A stretch of DNA of 64,000 nt from a cyanobacterium endosymbiont of Epithemia clementina EcSB (GCF_029919255.1 NZ_CP123991.1:2085833-2149832), one strand, 5' to 3'. Shown: positions 33,749 to 44,715, counted from the stretch's first letter. Numbers and translations: made by a program. The notes: generated by a model not told the origin, from the sequence alone.

Positions 33749-34740
33749 TTTAATTAATAGCACCCTCAAATTTACTCGTAGTTCCAGTGAAAAATTTGAG
33801 AGAAGTTAATTATCTTTTTCAAAGATACTAGAAAATTAATTTAGATGATATGATAATAGTAAATATTTTTAATTTAATTAAAGTTTAATACTAAATTAAG
33901 CTAAAAGATATGAGTATCTGAGACTGGGTAAGATAGGTCCAAAATTCTATGATATGACATTAGGCATTTAAACTAAATTAAACAGTATACAACTGTGGTG
34001 AATATTTTTTTTTAACTTAACTCCAGGCAACACAGATATCGTCAAATTGTTTGTGAGTTAACGTAATATTTAATTCACAAATTATGTAGAGACTAAGGAT
34101 ATCTTGTTCAAGAGCTCTTTGAAAGATTATATTAACAAAGTACTTAAATTAATTATTTTTAATCAACAGGATATGAAGTAAAAGCAATCAATATAATTGA
34201 TTGCTTTTACCATACAAGTATTTTTTATTGAGACAGTTAACAACTAAAACTTAAAATATCTCTTACGTTTGATATCTAATACATTAAAACATTTTGATTT
34301 CTTTTCTTAATTATTTTACTAGACTGAATGCTTATGCTCATTTTTTTTAAAAATCTTTTTTAGATTGAGGTAAAAAATATATTTTTTCTTGACCATTTTT
34401 TTAAAAAAATAGCTATTGTTGTCTTGATCATTGTGGTTTATTATTCAAAATAATTGTCAAAATTATCGTATTTTTACTCAATGTTTAAGTAAAAAGATAA
34501 CTATGTTTTAAATATCGTAAAACTCGTATTTACTTGTATTGTAGTCCATAATAATTTGCCAATAAATTAGCAAGGATTTGTAAGAGTACTCTAATTTTTA
34601 AAAAGTCTAGTTTTTGGAAAAATTACCCTCATCGGAAAATCAATAAAAGAAACTTTGGGAACCGTTAACTATGGCCATATTCAATATTAAAATATCCAAA
34701 CTTTATCTTTTATAAAAATGAAGTTATAGACGAATCTTAA
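33749..34740. other. Non-coding gap
   Basis: About 1 kb of AT-rich sequence with two T(n)A(n) palindromes (34341-34353, 34396-34409) and the 34178 inverted repeat. No gene is recognised, although the last 100 bases may be the eroded front of the following pseudogene. Confidence 0.45.
34178..34210. repeat. Perfect inverted repeat (15-bp arms, 3-base loop)
   Basis: GTAAAAGCAATCAAT (34178-34192) and its exact complement (34196-34210) surround ATA. Confidence 0.85.
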
Positions 34741-35394
34741 AATTATTTACGGAAATTAGGTATTCTCCGTACCTGTTTAATTGATGCTAAACTCCCAGGG
34801 CTTGGTGATTCGTCATTAATTGCTTTTGGTGTCCAAAATTACATCTTTAATTACACTCGACTGATGGCTGTGAGATTAAGGTATCACGAAAATAAAATTG
34901 CTGTTGCTACTTATATTGCAGAAACCTGATGAAGTTGATTTTAATCTTTAGAAATAGCCTATAGTTTCTTTGAAAAAGCTGATAAATCTCGACCTAAAAA
35001 TTATCTTGATAATAACCTATTTACAGGGAGCTTATAAATAATCAAAGTTCTCTAATGGATTGGTCCAAAATCATTAATCTTATCAGCGGATTATATCTAC
35101 AAGATGAAAACTTTAATCAAGTTTTATGAACTGTCTAAATATATTCAATTAATGCTTTTTTTAAGTAAAATCTGAACCAAATCTAATCTCTAATTATTTA
35201 TCTAAGCTTGTTAATGTTTGAAAACTTATCCTACTTCTACTTTAATGATAGAAGATTATGATGGGTATACTGCCATGTCCCAGCAAGGAGGAGCTACCGT
35301 AACTGTTGGAATCTATCGGAATAATTCCTGAGCTAGTCATTTGGAAAAAGTATATATTACTATTCTCAAACTTAATCAAATTCAATTATCCTAA
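34741..35394 (+). pseudogene. Recently decayed gene of unknown family
   Basis: Consecutive pieces in the plus-strand frames read like a real protein: LRKLGILRTCLIDAKLPGLG, then QNYIFNYTRLMAVRLRYHE, NKIAVATYIAET, EIAYSFFEKADKSRPKNYLD, ISGLYLQDENFNQVL, and DYDGYTAMSQQGGATVTVG ending with LNQIQLS and TAA at 35392. At least four frameshifts or stops separate them. I do not recognise the family. It lies just upstream of metK in the same orientation. Confidence 0.6.
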
Positions 35395-35473
35395 TTAGTA
35401 AATTCTCATATATAGTTGTAGACTATAAAGCGTCATCTTTATCATTATCGTTGCTAAGAGAGGGTAAGTAAAA

Positions 35474-36742
35474 TTGTCTTGTCGTTATCTGTTTACTTCC
35501 GAATCTGTAACCGAAGGTCATCCTGATAAAATCTGCGACCAGATTTCAGATGCTATTGTAGATGCTTTGCTTAGCCATGATGATCGCAGTCGCGTCGCGG
35601 CAGAAGTGGTCGTTAACACAGGCTTAGTTTTAATTACTGGGGAAATCACCTCCAAAGCTCATGTTAATTTTGTCGAGTTAGCTCGTAAAAAAATCGCTGA
35701 AATTGGCTATACTGATGCTAATAATGGATTTTCTGCTGATAGTTGCTCTGTTTTAGTTGCTGTAGACGAGCAGTCTCCTGATATTGCCCAAGGGGTAACG
35801 GAAGCTCACGAACAGAGACAGTCTCTTAGTAGTGACGAATTAGATAGCATTGGAGCCGGCGATCAGGGGTTAATGTTTGGGTTTGCTTGTAATGAGACCC
35901 CTGAATTAATGCCTTTACCCATCAGTCTAGCCCATCGCTTCTCTCGTCGCTTGGCTGCGGTACGTAAAATGAGAGAACTATCTTATTTACGTCCTGATGG
36001 TAAAACCCAGGTATCAATTATCTATGAAGATGGAAAACCTGTGGGGATTGACACCATTCTTATTTCTACTCAACATACTGAAATTATTGACTCGATTACA
36101 GACAACGATAAGGTTCAAAAAAAGATTAAATCCGATCTATGGGAAGCTGTCATTTTACCTGTCTTGAACGATTTTCAGATTAAACCTAGTAAAGACCTCA
36201 ACTTTTTAGTCAACCCGACGGGTAAGTTTGTTATTGGAGGTCCTCAAGGAGACGCTGGATTAACGGGACGTAAGATTATTGTCGATACCTACGGTGGTTA
36301 CTCTCGTCACGGTGGCGGTGCTTTCTCTGGTAAAGATCCGACAAAAGTAGATCGCTCTGCGGCCTATGCTTGTCGTTATGTGGCTAAAAATATCGTTGCT
36401 GCTGGTTTAGCAGACAAGTGTGAAGTTCAAGTAAGTTATGCTATCGGAGTGGCCCGCCCTGTGAGCATCCTCGTGGATACTTTTGGCACGGCTAAAGTTG
36501 ATGAAGATAAACTTCTTGATTCAGTTAAAGAACATTTTGAATTACGTCCTGCAGGCATTCTTCAAAGTTTCAACTTACGAGAATTTCCTCTAAAACGAGG
36601 CGGTCGTTTCTATCAAGATGTAGCAGTTTATGGACATTTTGGACGAATTGATCTGGATTTGCCTTGGGAAGCGACCGATAAAGTTGCTTTACTCAAAGAT
36701 ACTTTTGCTAGTCCTTTATCAGGGATTACAGTTGGGATTTAA
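35474..36742 (+). CDS. metK: S-adenosylmethionine synthetase
   Basis: Makes SAM from methionine and ATP, feeding all methyltransferases and radical-SAM enzymes including LipA. The 422-residue protein is full length, with [17 protein letters not shown] at the N-terminus, the [15 protein letters not shown] motif near residue 132 and the P-loop-like [19 protein letters not shown] near residue 278. The start is TTG 35474, preceded by GAGAGGGTAAG; no ATG or GTG would give the conserved N-terminus. A terminator follows at 36770. Confidence 0.96.
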   Translation: MSCRYLFTSESVTEGHPDKICDQISDAIVDALLSHDDRSRVAAEVVVNTGLVLITGEITSKAHVNFVELARKKIAEIGYTDANNGFSADSCSVLVAVDEQSPDIAQGVTEAHEQRQSLSSDELDSIGAGDQGLMFGFACNETPELMPLPISLAHRFSRRLAAVRKMRELSYLRPDGKTQVSIIYEDGKPVGIDTILISTQHTEIIDSITDNDKVQKKIKSDLWEAVILPVLNDFQIKPSKDLNFLVNPTGKFVIGGPQGDAGLTGRKIIVDTYGGYSRHGGGAFSGKDPTKVDRSAAYACRYVAKNIVAAGLADKCEVQVSYAIGVARPVSILVDTFGTAKVDEDKLLDSVKEHFELRPAGILQSFNLREFPLKRGGRFYQDVAVYGHFGRIDLDLPWEATDKVALLKDTFASPLSGITVGI

Positions 36743-36769
36743 ATTGAGTTCAATTCGTCAAGAGTGATT

Positions 36770-36804
36770 AGAGAAAAGAGTCATTGTACCCTTTTCTCTT
36801 TTTA
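36770..36804 (+). terminator. Rho-independent terminator of metK
   Basis: AGAGAAAAG (36770-36778) pairs perfectly with CTTTTCTCT (36791-36799) around a 12-base loop and is followed by T4. It sits 28 bases after the metK stop. The U-run strand is plus. Confidence 0.75.
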
Positions 36805-36820
36805 ATCTAACTCAGTTAGC

Positions 36821-37045
36821 TCAAGGGACAAGTTTTTCGAGGTACTGACTTTCTATTAAAAAAACTCCTTTGCTAAAACGAACCCCCCAATAATCTCCCG
36901 GACGGCGATCAATAACGATGCCTTGGGACCCAATTTCTAAAATATCAGCCGGACGTAACATGGGCATGGGATCAGCCGTTTTTAGATAGGGAGGACTAAC
37001 ACTCAAGAGAACTTGGCAACCCACCGTAATTTCTGAAGAATTCAT
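36821..37045 (-). CDS. sipA: SipA-like regulator (NblS-interacting protein, DUF3148)
   Basis: 74-residue protein with SH3-like composition matching cyanobacterial SipA, which binds the histidine kinase NblS/Hik33 and stimulates its activity in stress and high-light control. Diagnostic is the central run PPYLKTADPMPMLRPADILE, then IVIDRRPGDYWGVRF and the end ESQYLEKLV. Full length for the family. It is convergent with metK. NblS itself is not in the window. Retention is notable in a genome losing regulatory genes. Confidence 0.88.
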   Translation of the reverse strand: MNSSEITVGCQVLLSVSPPYLKTADPMPMLRPADILEIGSQGIVIDRRPGDYWGVRFSKGVFLIESQYLEKLVP

Positions 37046-37342
37046 ATCAATGATTAATCAAGATTTTAGAAGAACTTAACTAAAAATATTAGCTTTAGAA
37101 GATGTGAGTCATCAAATATTAGTTGATGATTCATTAGTAGGAGAAGCCATGAAATATAATTGTGGCTAAAGTTTTTATTTTGACGATTTTTTGAGTTTTA
37201 TGATTAAATTTGCTACCTTCCTATTAGGTAAAGGGAATATCCTTCTGTTAAATTAACTGGTAATGATTATTTTCGGGTCATTTATCAACTTTTAATTGTT
37301 CTAACTAGGTCAACTCTTGCTGAATAAATTTTCATCTTCAAT

Positions 37343-38314
37343 TTAATCAACTAGTCCTTTAAATTCTAACCAGTCTTGATTGTACAAACGAGATTGATAT
37401 CTGGCTCCTCCATCACACAACACTGTTACAATAGTATGACCAGGTCCCATCTCTTTGGCTAAAGCGATTGCCGCACCGACATTAATGCCAACTGACCCCC
37501 CCATGAATAAACCATCTTGATACAATAATTGATAGACGACTCGAAGAGCTTCACAATCATTGATTTGAATAGCATCGTCAATAGGAATTCCCTCCATATT
37601 GGCAGTTATGCGACTATTCCCAATTCCTTCGGTAATAGAATTTCCTTCAGCTCTAATTTCCCCAGTCTTCACATAACTATAGAGTCCGCTGCCCATAGGA
37701 TCGGCAACGATACATTTGATGTTAGGATTCTGTTCTTTAAAAAATAAGGCAGACCCTGCATAAGTTCCTCCAGTTCCGGTAGCAGATACCCAAGCATCCA
37801 TTTTTCCATCGGTTTGAGCCCAAATTTCAGGACCTGTTGTTTCGTAATGGGCTAAGCGGTTTGCTATATTGTCGAATTGATTCGCCCAGATAGCATTATT
37901 TAGTTCTTGAGCTAGTCTCCCCGAAACTTTAATATAATTGTCGGGATCACGGTAAGGAACTGCAGGGACAGTTTTAACTTCAGCCCCCAAGGTTCTGAGA
38001 AGATCAATCTTTTCCTGGGATTGAGTTTCAGGAATCACAATTAAACATTTATACCCTTTCGCATTGCAAATATGGGCTAACCCAATCCCTGTATTACCAG
38101 CTGTTCCTTCAACTACCGTCCCCCCAGGTTTGAGCAAGCCTTCTTCTTCTGCGCCTTTAATAATATATGAGGCGGCTCTATCTTTAACAGAACCCCCTGG
38201 ATTGAGAAATTCGGCTTTCCCTAAAATCTCGCATCCGGTTTCTTCGCTAAAACTCTTTAACCGAATTAGGGGTGTATTGCCAACTGTCCCAACAAAGCCG
38301 TCTTTAATATCCAT
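37343..38314 (-). CDS. cysK: Cysteine synthase (O-acetylserine sulfhydrylase), PLP-dependent
   Basis: Forms cysteine from O-acetylserine and sulfide. The 323-residue protein has the PLP lysine at residue 44 in NPGGSVKDRAA, the substrate loop GTAGNTGIG near residue 76 and the phosphate-binding GTGGTYAGS near residue 180. The long upstream gap is typical of this locus here. Paralogues of this family (cysteine synthase versus cystathionine beta-synthase-like) cannot be separated fully by eye, but the length without a CBS domain supports cysteine synthase. Confidence 0.92.
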   Translation of the reverse strand: MDIKDGFVGTVGNTPLIRLKSFSEETGCEILGKAEFLNPGGSVKDRAASYIIKGAEEEGLLKPGGTVVEGTAGNTGIGLAHICNAKGYKCLIVIPETQSQEKIDLLRTLGAEVKTVPAVPYRDPDNYIKVSGRLAQELNNAIWANQFDNIANRLAHYETTGPEIWAQTDGKMDAWVSATGTGGTYAGSALFFKEQNPNIKCIVADPMGSGLYSYVKTGEIRAEGNSITEGIGNSRITANMEGIPIDDAIQINDCEALRVVYQLLYQDGLFMGGSVGINVGAAIALAKEMGPGHTIVTVLCDGGARYQSRLYNQDWLEFKGLVD

Positions 38315-39030
38315 AATCCTCTATTTCGTCAAATGACAACAGATAGCGATTTCTTTTAGTTGATTTAATCGTTATTCTCTTTTGTCTGATCGTCAATACT
38401 ATCTTTGATAGTATCAGGAAATCAATAGATAAATCTAAGTTTTACAGGAGTCTTTGATTTTCTGTGTTACACTAACTCAGTATCTTGGTTTGAGGAGAAA
38501 ACAGCCACTGAAGGCAACAAAAAAAGTTTGGTATGAGTTGACGATTGTACCCCAACTCTGATAAGACATCATATTAAAACCTAAAAAATGCTCTTCTCAA
38601 AAAAGAATGTTTTTAGATGAGGATGCTAACCAATTTTTTAAAAAACTAAGAAACTTTGACTCTATACATTTCTAAAATCTACTTTTTATAGTTTATAAGG
38701 AACTCTTAAATAGCGCAACCTTTCTGCTCTAATAGATTATTAGTCAGTTTAAAAACTTAAATTTTTTATAAATTTAGACTATCGATAAACCTTAGGAAGA
38801 CGAAAAATTACAAAACTCAGATCTCGTACCAGTACAATAAAATTAGATAGATAAACAATTTATAATTGAATTCAGGTGAGTAAGCATCAAACTTAATTTA
38901 TTTTGCCTCTTATCTCTCTTCCTTAGGTTATTTTCAAGGAGATGTAATGTTTTAGTAGAAGACTGAGAATAAATTTAATATAAAACCATTAAATATTTTT
39001 TAAAAATTACTACATAATAGCAGTGAACTT
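38315..39030. other. Gene desert upstream of cysK
   Basis: About 0.7 kb of AT-rich DNA. The part nearest 38315 should hold the cysK promoter. T6A6 occurs at 38634-38645. No gene is recognised. Confidence 0.45.
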
Positions 39031-39430
39031 CAGAGCAGTAAAAGAAATTATTTGGAATATTGTTTCTCTATTTGGTATAGAGTAGAAGCCTTGAGTATAA
39101 GCTACATTGAAGACCAATTAGAGTAATTATATATTATGTACTAATATTGCCAAACTTAATAATGTAGAGTGAACTAGTAAAATACAAATTCAAAAAACTT
39201 TTAAATTAAAAGTTAACCGAGCTTATAAGTTCATAAATTCTCCTTTTAATCGACTTTGATTTATTATCTATACATTCCACTTATCTTTGATAGAAACAGG
39301 CAATAATTACTCCAATTAATGCCTAATTTTAAACATCTATTTTAGTAGGCTAATAAATAAGCTTGCTGATACCAATCAGCTAATTATAATAGTCCTGATA
39401 CCTAATCTAGGTTTTAATCAGAAATCGTTT
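39031..39430 (+). pseudogene. Degenerate member of a duplicated unknown gene, copy 2
   Basis: Homologous to copy 1 at 7200-7515: a gapless alignment over about 128 bases, plus resemblance further upstream (TTGGAATATTGTTTCTC here against TTGGAATTATTTTCCTG there). Translation gives EIIWNIVSLFGIE, then KLKVNRAYKFIN and SPFN, with stops between. Family not recognised. Confidence 0.4.
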
Positions 39431-39890
39431 TAAATTGCTAATTTAAATAGTTCTTAATAAGAAAATACTAATTTTGTTGTTCTTTAGTAAAATCTGTTTA
39501 ATTTTACTTTTTATTAGTGTTTATAGGTTATTTAATTTTAAATTAAAGTACTAATTTATTTAGAATAAAATTCTATAACTTTTCTTGTTTATATAATTTT
39601 TATATTAACTTATTTGTCTAACAAAAAACATTATAATATAATATAATTTTGTTATCTTTTAATCACAGTGATTTTGTCAATTGCTAACCGTTTCAATGTC
39701 TAATATTTTTGTCTCTATAATTCTTGACTTAAATATTTGAGTATTGTTTCCATTTCTTGTCCACTAACTCCATTCCTTTTAGCTACATTCTTAATTTTAC
39801 TATTTAAGACTCCTTCAATATTTTTTATTTTTTTTTTAAAAAAAATATTCTTTTATTTCAAAAAAAGCTTAATTTTTATTAAAATTTGTT

Positions 39891-39936
39891 TCCACATTGA
39901 TTCAATTGTATTTAATTACAATTGAATCAATGTGGA
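39891..39936. repeat. Perfect inverted repeat (20-bp arms)
   Basis: TCCACATTGATTCAATTGTA (39891-39910) and its exact complement (39917-39936) flank a 6-base loop. Unusually GC-containing for its surroundings. Confidence 0.85.
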
Positions 39937-40369
39937 TGGCTTTCTCTTTATGCTCAAGGCAAATCTCTGATGGTTAATTTTAAGAGTTAGGTATTGACAA
40001 AAAAGCTTAGATATGCAAACTTTAAGAGTAAAGACAATAGTGAAATCAACCTTATCTTTTTTTAAAAAAATAAGGTTAATTGAAATTCATAAATCTGTAT
40101 TGTTACTGACTCTTGATATTTAGACTGTAATTGTTTATGCGAGGTGTTTTACAATTTATCTCATGATAATAAATTAGGTTTAATAAAAGGAATACAAAAG
40201 AAAAGACAAGTTTCAATCAAGAAAAGAAAGTATTATTCTGTTCAAACTTAATAGATAAAAAAATAGAATAATCGTTTATTCAAAAAAGTTTAAAGACCAA
40301 TTCTTTTGACAAAATAACTAAGGCTCAAATAGACTCATAAAAATCTTGTTTTAAAAAACTTATTTTTTC

Positions 40370-40410
40370 TTATTAATTTGACATTTTTTTAGAAAATGTC
40401 AAATTAATAA
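40370..40410. repeat. Perfect inverted repeat (18-bp arms)
   Basis: TTATTAATTTGACATTTT (40370-40387) pairs with 40393-40410 around TTTAG. Confidence 0.85.
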
Positions 40411-41097
40411 ATATATGTCCAGATAATCTCAGGTAATCTTGACTTATTACTTTGGTTGTTATTAAGCTTTTACTTAGTAAATTTTATAGAAAATAAATAG
40501 TAAATTAACAACTATTTAAAAATAGAATTTTTTCATCCAAAATAATTGAAATTGTATTTACAGAAAATAAAGTTTGATATAAATTACATATTTTTTGATA
40601 TATTTATTCATTGTTTGATAATTTTAAGTTAGCTCAATATATAGCAGTTACTTTATATATTGCAGTAGATACTTTTTTAAATTTTAAAAAAGCTGTAAAT
40701 ATATCATTATTTAATTTACTTTCCTTACAAAGTTTTTTGGTATTTTAGTTACAATAAATATAAGCTTACATTGTAGATATATTTTCTGATAAGTCGAAAT
40801 AGTTCTAGACCATTAAAATTTTGATAATCAGTAATAGAGATTGATTTTGAAGTTAGAATTTCATTTGTTTAACTAAGTTGAAGATTTGATGCTATGGATA
40901 TAAATCCAGTCAAATTTTTTAGTTTAGCATGCATGGTTTAATTTAAATACAAGCTCTGCTATAATTATATAGGTATAACATGTTTGTTAATAAACTTCTT
41001 GTTTGAGAGCAAATTCTGTCTTTATATCTTTGAATATTAGATTACAGGTTTGGAATAAACAACTTTCTTAAAATTCTATTTCAAGATAAAAACTGAA

Positions 41098-42663
41098 ATG
41101 TCTATAACTGATCAACTAAAACTACTAGATAGTATTGTTGTTACGGCAGAACAAATGAGGGAAATTGAAGCCCTGATTTTTAAGAACGGGATGCCTGTAG
41201 CAGCCTTAATGGAAAAAGTAGCAATTTTATTGGCTCGTCGAATACAAGAACTTTATCCCCTGTTTAAAACCTCAAAAATAGGAGTTTTAGTTGGACCTGG
41301 ACATAATGGTGGAGATGCTTTAGTTATAGCTAGAGAATTGTATTTACAAGGTTATGATATTTGTTTATATAGACCTTTTTCTAAGTTAAAAGAATTAACT
41401 TTACAACATGCAAATTATGCTCATAACTTAGGAATCACCTGTTATCAAGACATTAAATTTTTAGAGAAATGCGAGTTGATTATTGATGGCTTATTTGGGT
41501 TTGGTTTAACACGATCACTCTCAGAAAATATTGCCAAGGCTGTAGATATTATTAACCAAAGCTCTATTCCCATCATTAGTATTGATATTCCCTCTGGCTT
41601 ACATACGGATACAGGAGAAGTCTTAGGAACAGCTATCAAAGCCACCTATAGTTTTTGTTTAGGCCTGTGGAAACCAATTTATTTTCAAGATCAAGCCCTA
41701 GACTACATTGGCAAAGCAGAACGGATTGATTTTGGTATTCCTCCTCAAGATGTCTGGGCAATTTTACCCAAACCTGCCCCCATAAAACAGCTGACTCTAA
41801 CCCTAGCACGACAATTTTTACCCTTGCGCCGTCCCTTATTAACCCATAAATACAAACAGGGGCATTTGTTGCTTATTTGTGGTTCTCGTCGCTATGCAGG
41901 AGGTAGTATCTTGACAGGCTTAGGTGCGCGTAGTAGTGGTGTGGGAATGCTATCGATTGCCATTCCTGAGTCCCTAAAACCTTTGTTAGTCAGTCAGTTA
42001 CCCGATGCGTTAATTATTGAGTGTCCTGAAACCGAAACTGGGACGATCGCCCGATTACCCCCCCTAGCCACAGCCTTTGATAACTATGATGTCATTGCCT
42101 GTGGACCGGGGTTAACCTTGGAGGCAACATCGGTAGTCGAACAAGTATTAACAGCATCGTGTCCTCTAGTTTTAGATGCAGATGGGTTAAATATCCTAGC
42201 TAAATCAGGAACTATTAACACTTTATCAAAGAAAAACAGCCTTACGGTTTTAACCCCTCATCTAGGGGAATTTAAACGGCTGTTTCCTGATATTGAGCAT
42301 CCTGGCGGAGATAGAATAGCGGCTGTTCAAGCTGCGGCTAAAGCAAGTGGTGCAATCATTTTGTTTAAAGGTGCTAAAACGGTGATCGCTGACCCTAATG
42401 GTCATGTCTGGTTGATTCCTCAGAGTACTCCCGCTTTAGCACGAGGAGGTAGTGGAGACATTTTAACTGGGTTGATCGGGGGATTACTAGGGCAAACTAT
42501 TTCTAGTTTTCATGAGAAAGAGATAGACGGGGGAAAAATGGTGGCGACAGCCGCTTTGTGGCACGCTCAAGCGGCTGTTTTAGCAGCAAAAGAACGTACT
42601 GAGTTAGGGGTAGATGCTGTTACTCTGTCCAATTATCTGCACCAGGTGAATTGGAATAATTGA
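41098..42663 (+). CDS. nnr: Bifunctional NAD(P)H-hydrate repair enzyme (epimerase + dehydratase)
   Basis: Repairs hydrated NAD(P)H: the N-terminal YjeF_N domain epimerises NAD(P)HX and the C-terminal ribokinase-like domain dehydrates the S form using ADP. Full length at 521 residues. The epimerase motif VGPGHNGGDALVIARE is near residue 64 and FGFGLTR near 138. The kinase-like domain has ICGSRRYAGGSILTG near 260 and the anion-hole ARGGSGDILTGLIGGLLG near 450. Its stop overlaps the beginning of the next remnant, so they may once have been co-transcribed. Confidence 0.95.
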   Translation: MSITDQLKLLDSIVVTAEQMREIEALIFKNGMPVAALMEKVAILLARRIQELYPLFKTSKIGVLVGPGHNGGDALVIARELYLQGYDICLYRPFSKLKELTLQHANYAHNLGITCYQDIKFLEKCELIIDGLFGFGLTRSLSENIAKAVDIINQSSIPIISIDIPSGLHTDTGEVLGTAIKATYSFCLGLWKPIYFQDQALDYIGKAERIDFGIPPQDVWAILPKPAPIKQLTLTLARQFLPLRRPLLTHKYKQGHLLLICGSRRYAGGSILTGLGARSSGVGMLSIAIPESLKPLLVSQLPDALIIECPETETGTIARLPPLATAFDNYDVIACGPGLTLEATSVVEQVLTASCPLVLDADGLNILAKSGTINTLSKKNSLTVLTPHLGEFKRLFPDIEHPGGDRIAAVQAAAKASGAIILFKGAKTVIADPNGHVWLIPQSTPALARGGSGDILTGLIGGLLGQTISSFHEKEIDGGKMVATAALWHAQAAVLAAKERTELGVDAVTLSNYLHQVNWNN

Positions 42664-42702
42664 GAAGAAACAAAACTCTATTAAGAAGACTCTATAATTT
42701 AG

Positions 42703-43116
42703 TTGAAGAAATCGTTAACGCGGTTAGCCACTGGTGGCGTGAAAAGAAAAGTCATGAGGACAGACCCCTCCCATTCAGACACAACACGGGAACCTCAGTT
42801 ACATTATCCCTCCAAACTTCATGCAAAAACTCCTTTCTGGCATCACCGCGTTTTGATGTGGGGGGGCGGAATTGTTTTACTGGGACTACGTACAAGTTTA
42901 ATCTCTGGATGGTTTTTCTTGCAGCGGAACCTAACTCCTTGGTTAGAAACTGAACTCAGTGATTTTTTAAATCGTCTAGTTAATTTAGGAACCCTTCAGT
43001 ATTTTTCATTAGGTCGAGTGCGTTTTGGTGAAAGTCAGATTGCTAAAACTACTACTGATCCTGCTCAAGTTACTATGGCTGCTTTAGATGTAGCCTATAA
43101 TCCTCAGAAAAAATAA
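42703..43116 (+). pseudogene. tamB: 5' remnant of tamB (translocation/assembly module, DUF490)
   Basis: The 137-residue frame ends with the unmistakable start of a cyanobacterial TamB-like protein: a membrane anchor (RVLMWGGGIVLLGLRTSLISGW), then FFLQRNLTPWLETELSDFLNR and RVRFGESQIAKTTTDPAQVT, DVAYNPQKK and a stop. Family members run to well over 1,000 residues, so more than 90% is missing. The missing part is not seen downstream, where a small minus-strand gene begins 6 bases later. It may still be translated as an anchor peptide, but cannot do TamB's job in lipid or protein transport to the outer membrane. Confidence 0.78.
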
Positions 43117-43122
43117 CTTATT

Positions 43123-43302
43123 TTATCTCTCTATATTTAAGTTATTGGAGTTACATTCGTATTGCTTTAGTTGATATTTTTTATAGTAACTACTTTGAGT
43201 AAGACTTTGTTTAACCGACTTAGCTAAATCACATTCATAGTCAAACATCTTTCTATATCTGGCAATTTTATGAGCTTTGATGTGATCCCATTCCTCTTTC
43301 AT
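43123..43302 (-). CDS. Small hypothetical protein (59 residues)
   Basis: The minus-strand frame from ATG 43302 to TAA 43123 reads MKEEWDHIKAHKIARYRKM, then FDYECDLAKSVKQSLTQSSY and YKKYQLKQYE to the end. It is charged, soluble-looking and without hydrophobic segments. I do not recognise it. Support for being real: codon-like composition in AT-rich surroundings and a degenerate relative at 23225-23335 whose similarity is clearest at protein level. No clear ribosome-binding site. It converges with the tamB remnant. Confidence 0.45.
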   Translation of the reverse strand: MKEEWDHIKAHKIARYRKMFDYECDLAKSVKQSLTQSSYYKKYQLKQYECNSNNLNIER

Positions 43303-43405
43303 TATGTTTAATTCCGGACTGCAAGCTTGTTTAAAATTGACTACTATAAATTATTTCATACTTTTATGAGAGCTTTTTAAAATATTTTATATTTTCTTTT
43401 CTTTA

Positions 43406-43540
43406 ACTCCTTTAGGAACCCGACGTCAAGTTAATACAACGAAACCTAGCTATCAAGTAGTATCAATCCGGTTATATACTGATATCCTAGAACGATTTCG
43501 CAATACAGCTAAAAACGATCTTAAGATTAAACAAACTTAA
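43406..43540 (+). pseudogene. Possible antitoxin-like C-terminal scrap
   Basis: An open stretch without a start codon reads TPLGTRRQVNTTKPSYQ, then VVSIRLYTDILERFRNTAKN and a stop. The VSIRLxxDxLERF pattern resembles CopG/BrnA-type antitoxins. Only 44 codons survive. Weak assignment. Confidence 0.3.
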
Positions 43541-44715
43541 AATTTCTCAAAAATAACTAAATGTATTGATCAATAAAACTCTACCTAACTTAGGATAATA
43601 ACAATCAGTAGAATTCTTGTATAACCTGACTTGACAATGATTTAATTGCCAGTAAACTATTCCCGAATAAGGTCTGTAAGACGTTAATATTAATAATTTT
43701 GTGTAACAGATTTTGCAGAACTAGAAAAAAGGATATTTAATATTAATTTTAATTAAATTTAAAAATTTAATTAAAATTAACCTCAGAGAATGATTCTGTT
43801 TGTACCTTATGCCAATTTAAAATTAACTTTAGCCCTTATTAAGGCTAATTTGATAAGAGCTAAAAAGTACTAGAAAAGTGAGTAAAGTTCGCCTCATGTT
43901 TCATAGTTTAATTTTATTGATTTGATATAATTGATTCTGGACCTAATAGTAACATTTAATAACAAGATTAGTCGTTTTTTATTAAAAAATAGACTTTTAT
44001 TAACTCTGTTTATATATTAATAACCAAAGAGAAATAAAAGCTAATATCGTACGATATTAGCTTTTATTCATTTATTCAAAAGAGTTGGGACAAGTTTTTT
44101 AAATAAATGATTATCCTGTTTTTCTTTATCTCTAGACTTGCAATCAACTGGTACTCTCGTTTTTTTATTGAGAATTGTTGATTTTTAGCTGTTCCTATCA
44201 TCAAACCTAATTCTTGTTTATTTAGATAAATCGTCAAATATCTTGAAAAAACATACAAACTAAATGCTTAAATTTAGCAATAGCAATAAAGATAAGTATA
44301 AAAGTCTAAATTATACTTGGTCGTTGATTTACTTGTTATAGTTTTAATAGCTATCTTTTTTTAAAAAACAGATATACTTATAAGTTTTTTAGTCTTTATT
44401 GTTAGCGATTGATTTATGTTTTTAGATTTGTTATATTTAACCTGATCTCTCGATGCGTAACTCCTAAAAGCTGTTAAAGCTTAATTAATTATGTATTGTG
44501 AACCTATGTAGCCCACCAAGTCAATAGGGGAGAAGCTTCTCAAAAATAGTCAACGTAACCAAATTACATCACATAAAGCATCACTGAGGAAAGCAATTAG
44601 CCAAAATTGCTTTATGTGGAAGAGATATCTATCTGTCAATAAAATGGATTAATAGAAAAAGATATGAGAGAGTACTGATATATTCTCTTTTTTGATCTTT
44701 ATTTCAGCCTAGTTA
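43541..44715. other. Gene desert
   Basis: About 1.2 kb with stops in all frames, a perfect 36-base palindrome at 44033 and T7A6 at 44356-44368. It must contain the promoter of the CCB gene near its end. Nothing else is recognised. Confidence 0.45.
44033..44068. repeat. Perfect 36-base palindrome (no loop)
   Basis: AATAAAAGCTAATATCGT (44033-44050) is followed immediately by its exact reverse complement (44051-44068). Its first 11 bases also occur at the start of the shared block in the MITE-like copies A and B. Confidence 0.85.

Larger units (their letters stand above)
39431..41097. other. Gene desert between copy 2 and nnr
   Basis: About 1.7 kb, among the most AT-rich in the window, with T10A8 at 39828-39845, T7A7 at 40057-40070 and two long inverted repeats. 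No gene or RNA is recognised. Confidence 0.5.

Noticed and set aside
37529-38336. Plus-strand open frames over cysK
   Set aside because: Antisense shadows; the cysteine synthase on the minus strand has all catalytic motifs.
39737-39925. Plus-strand open frame with long Phe/Ile/Lys runs
   Set aside because: Translation of T- and A-runs (T10A8) and half of an inverted repeat; composition explains it.
44076-44258. Minus-strand open frame of 60 codons
   Set aside because: AT-rich, no ribosome-binding site, no recognisable features; likely chance.
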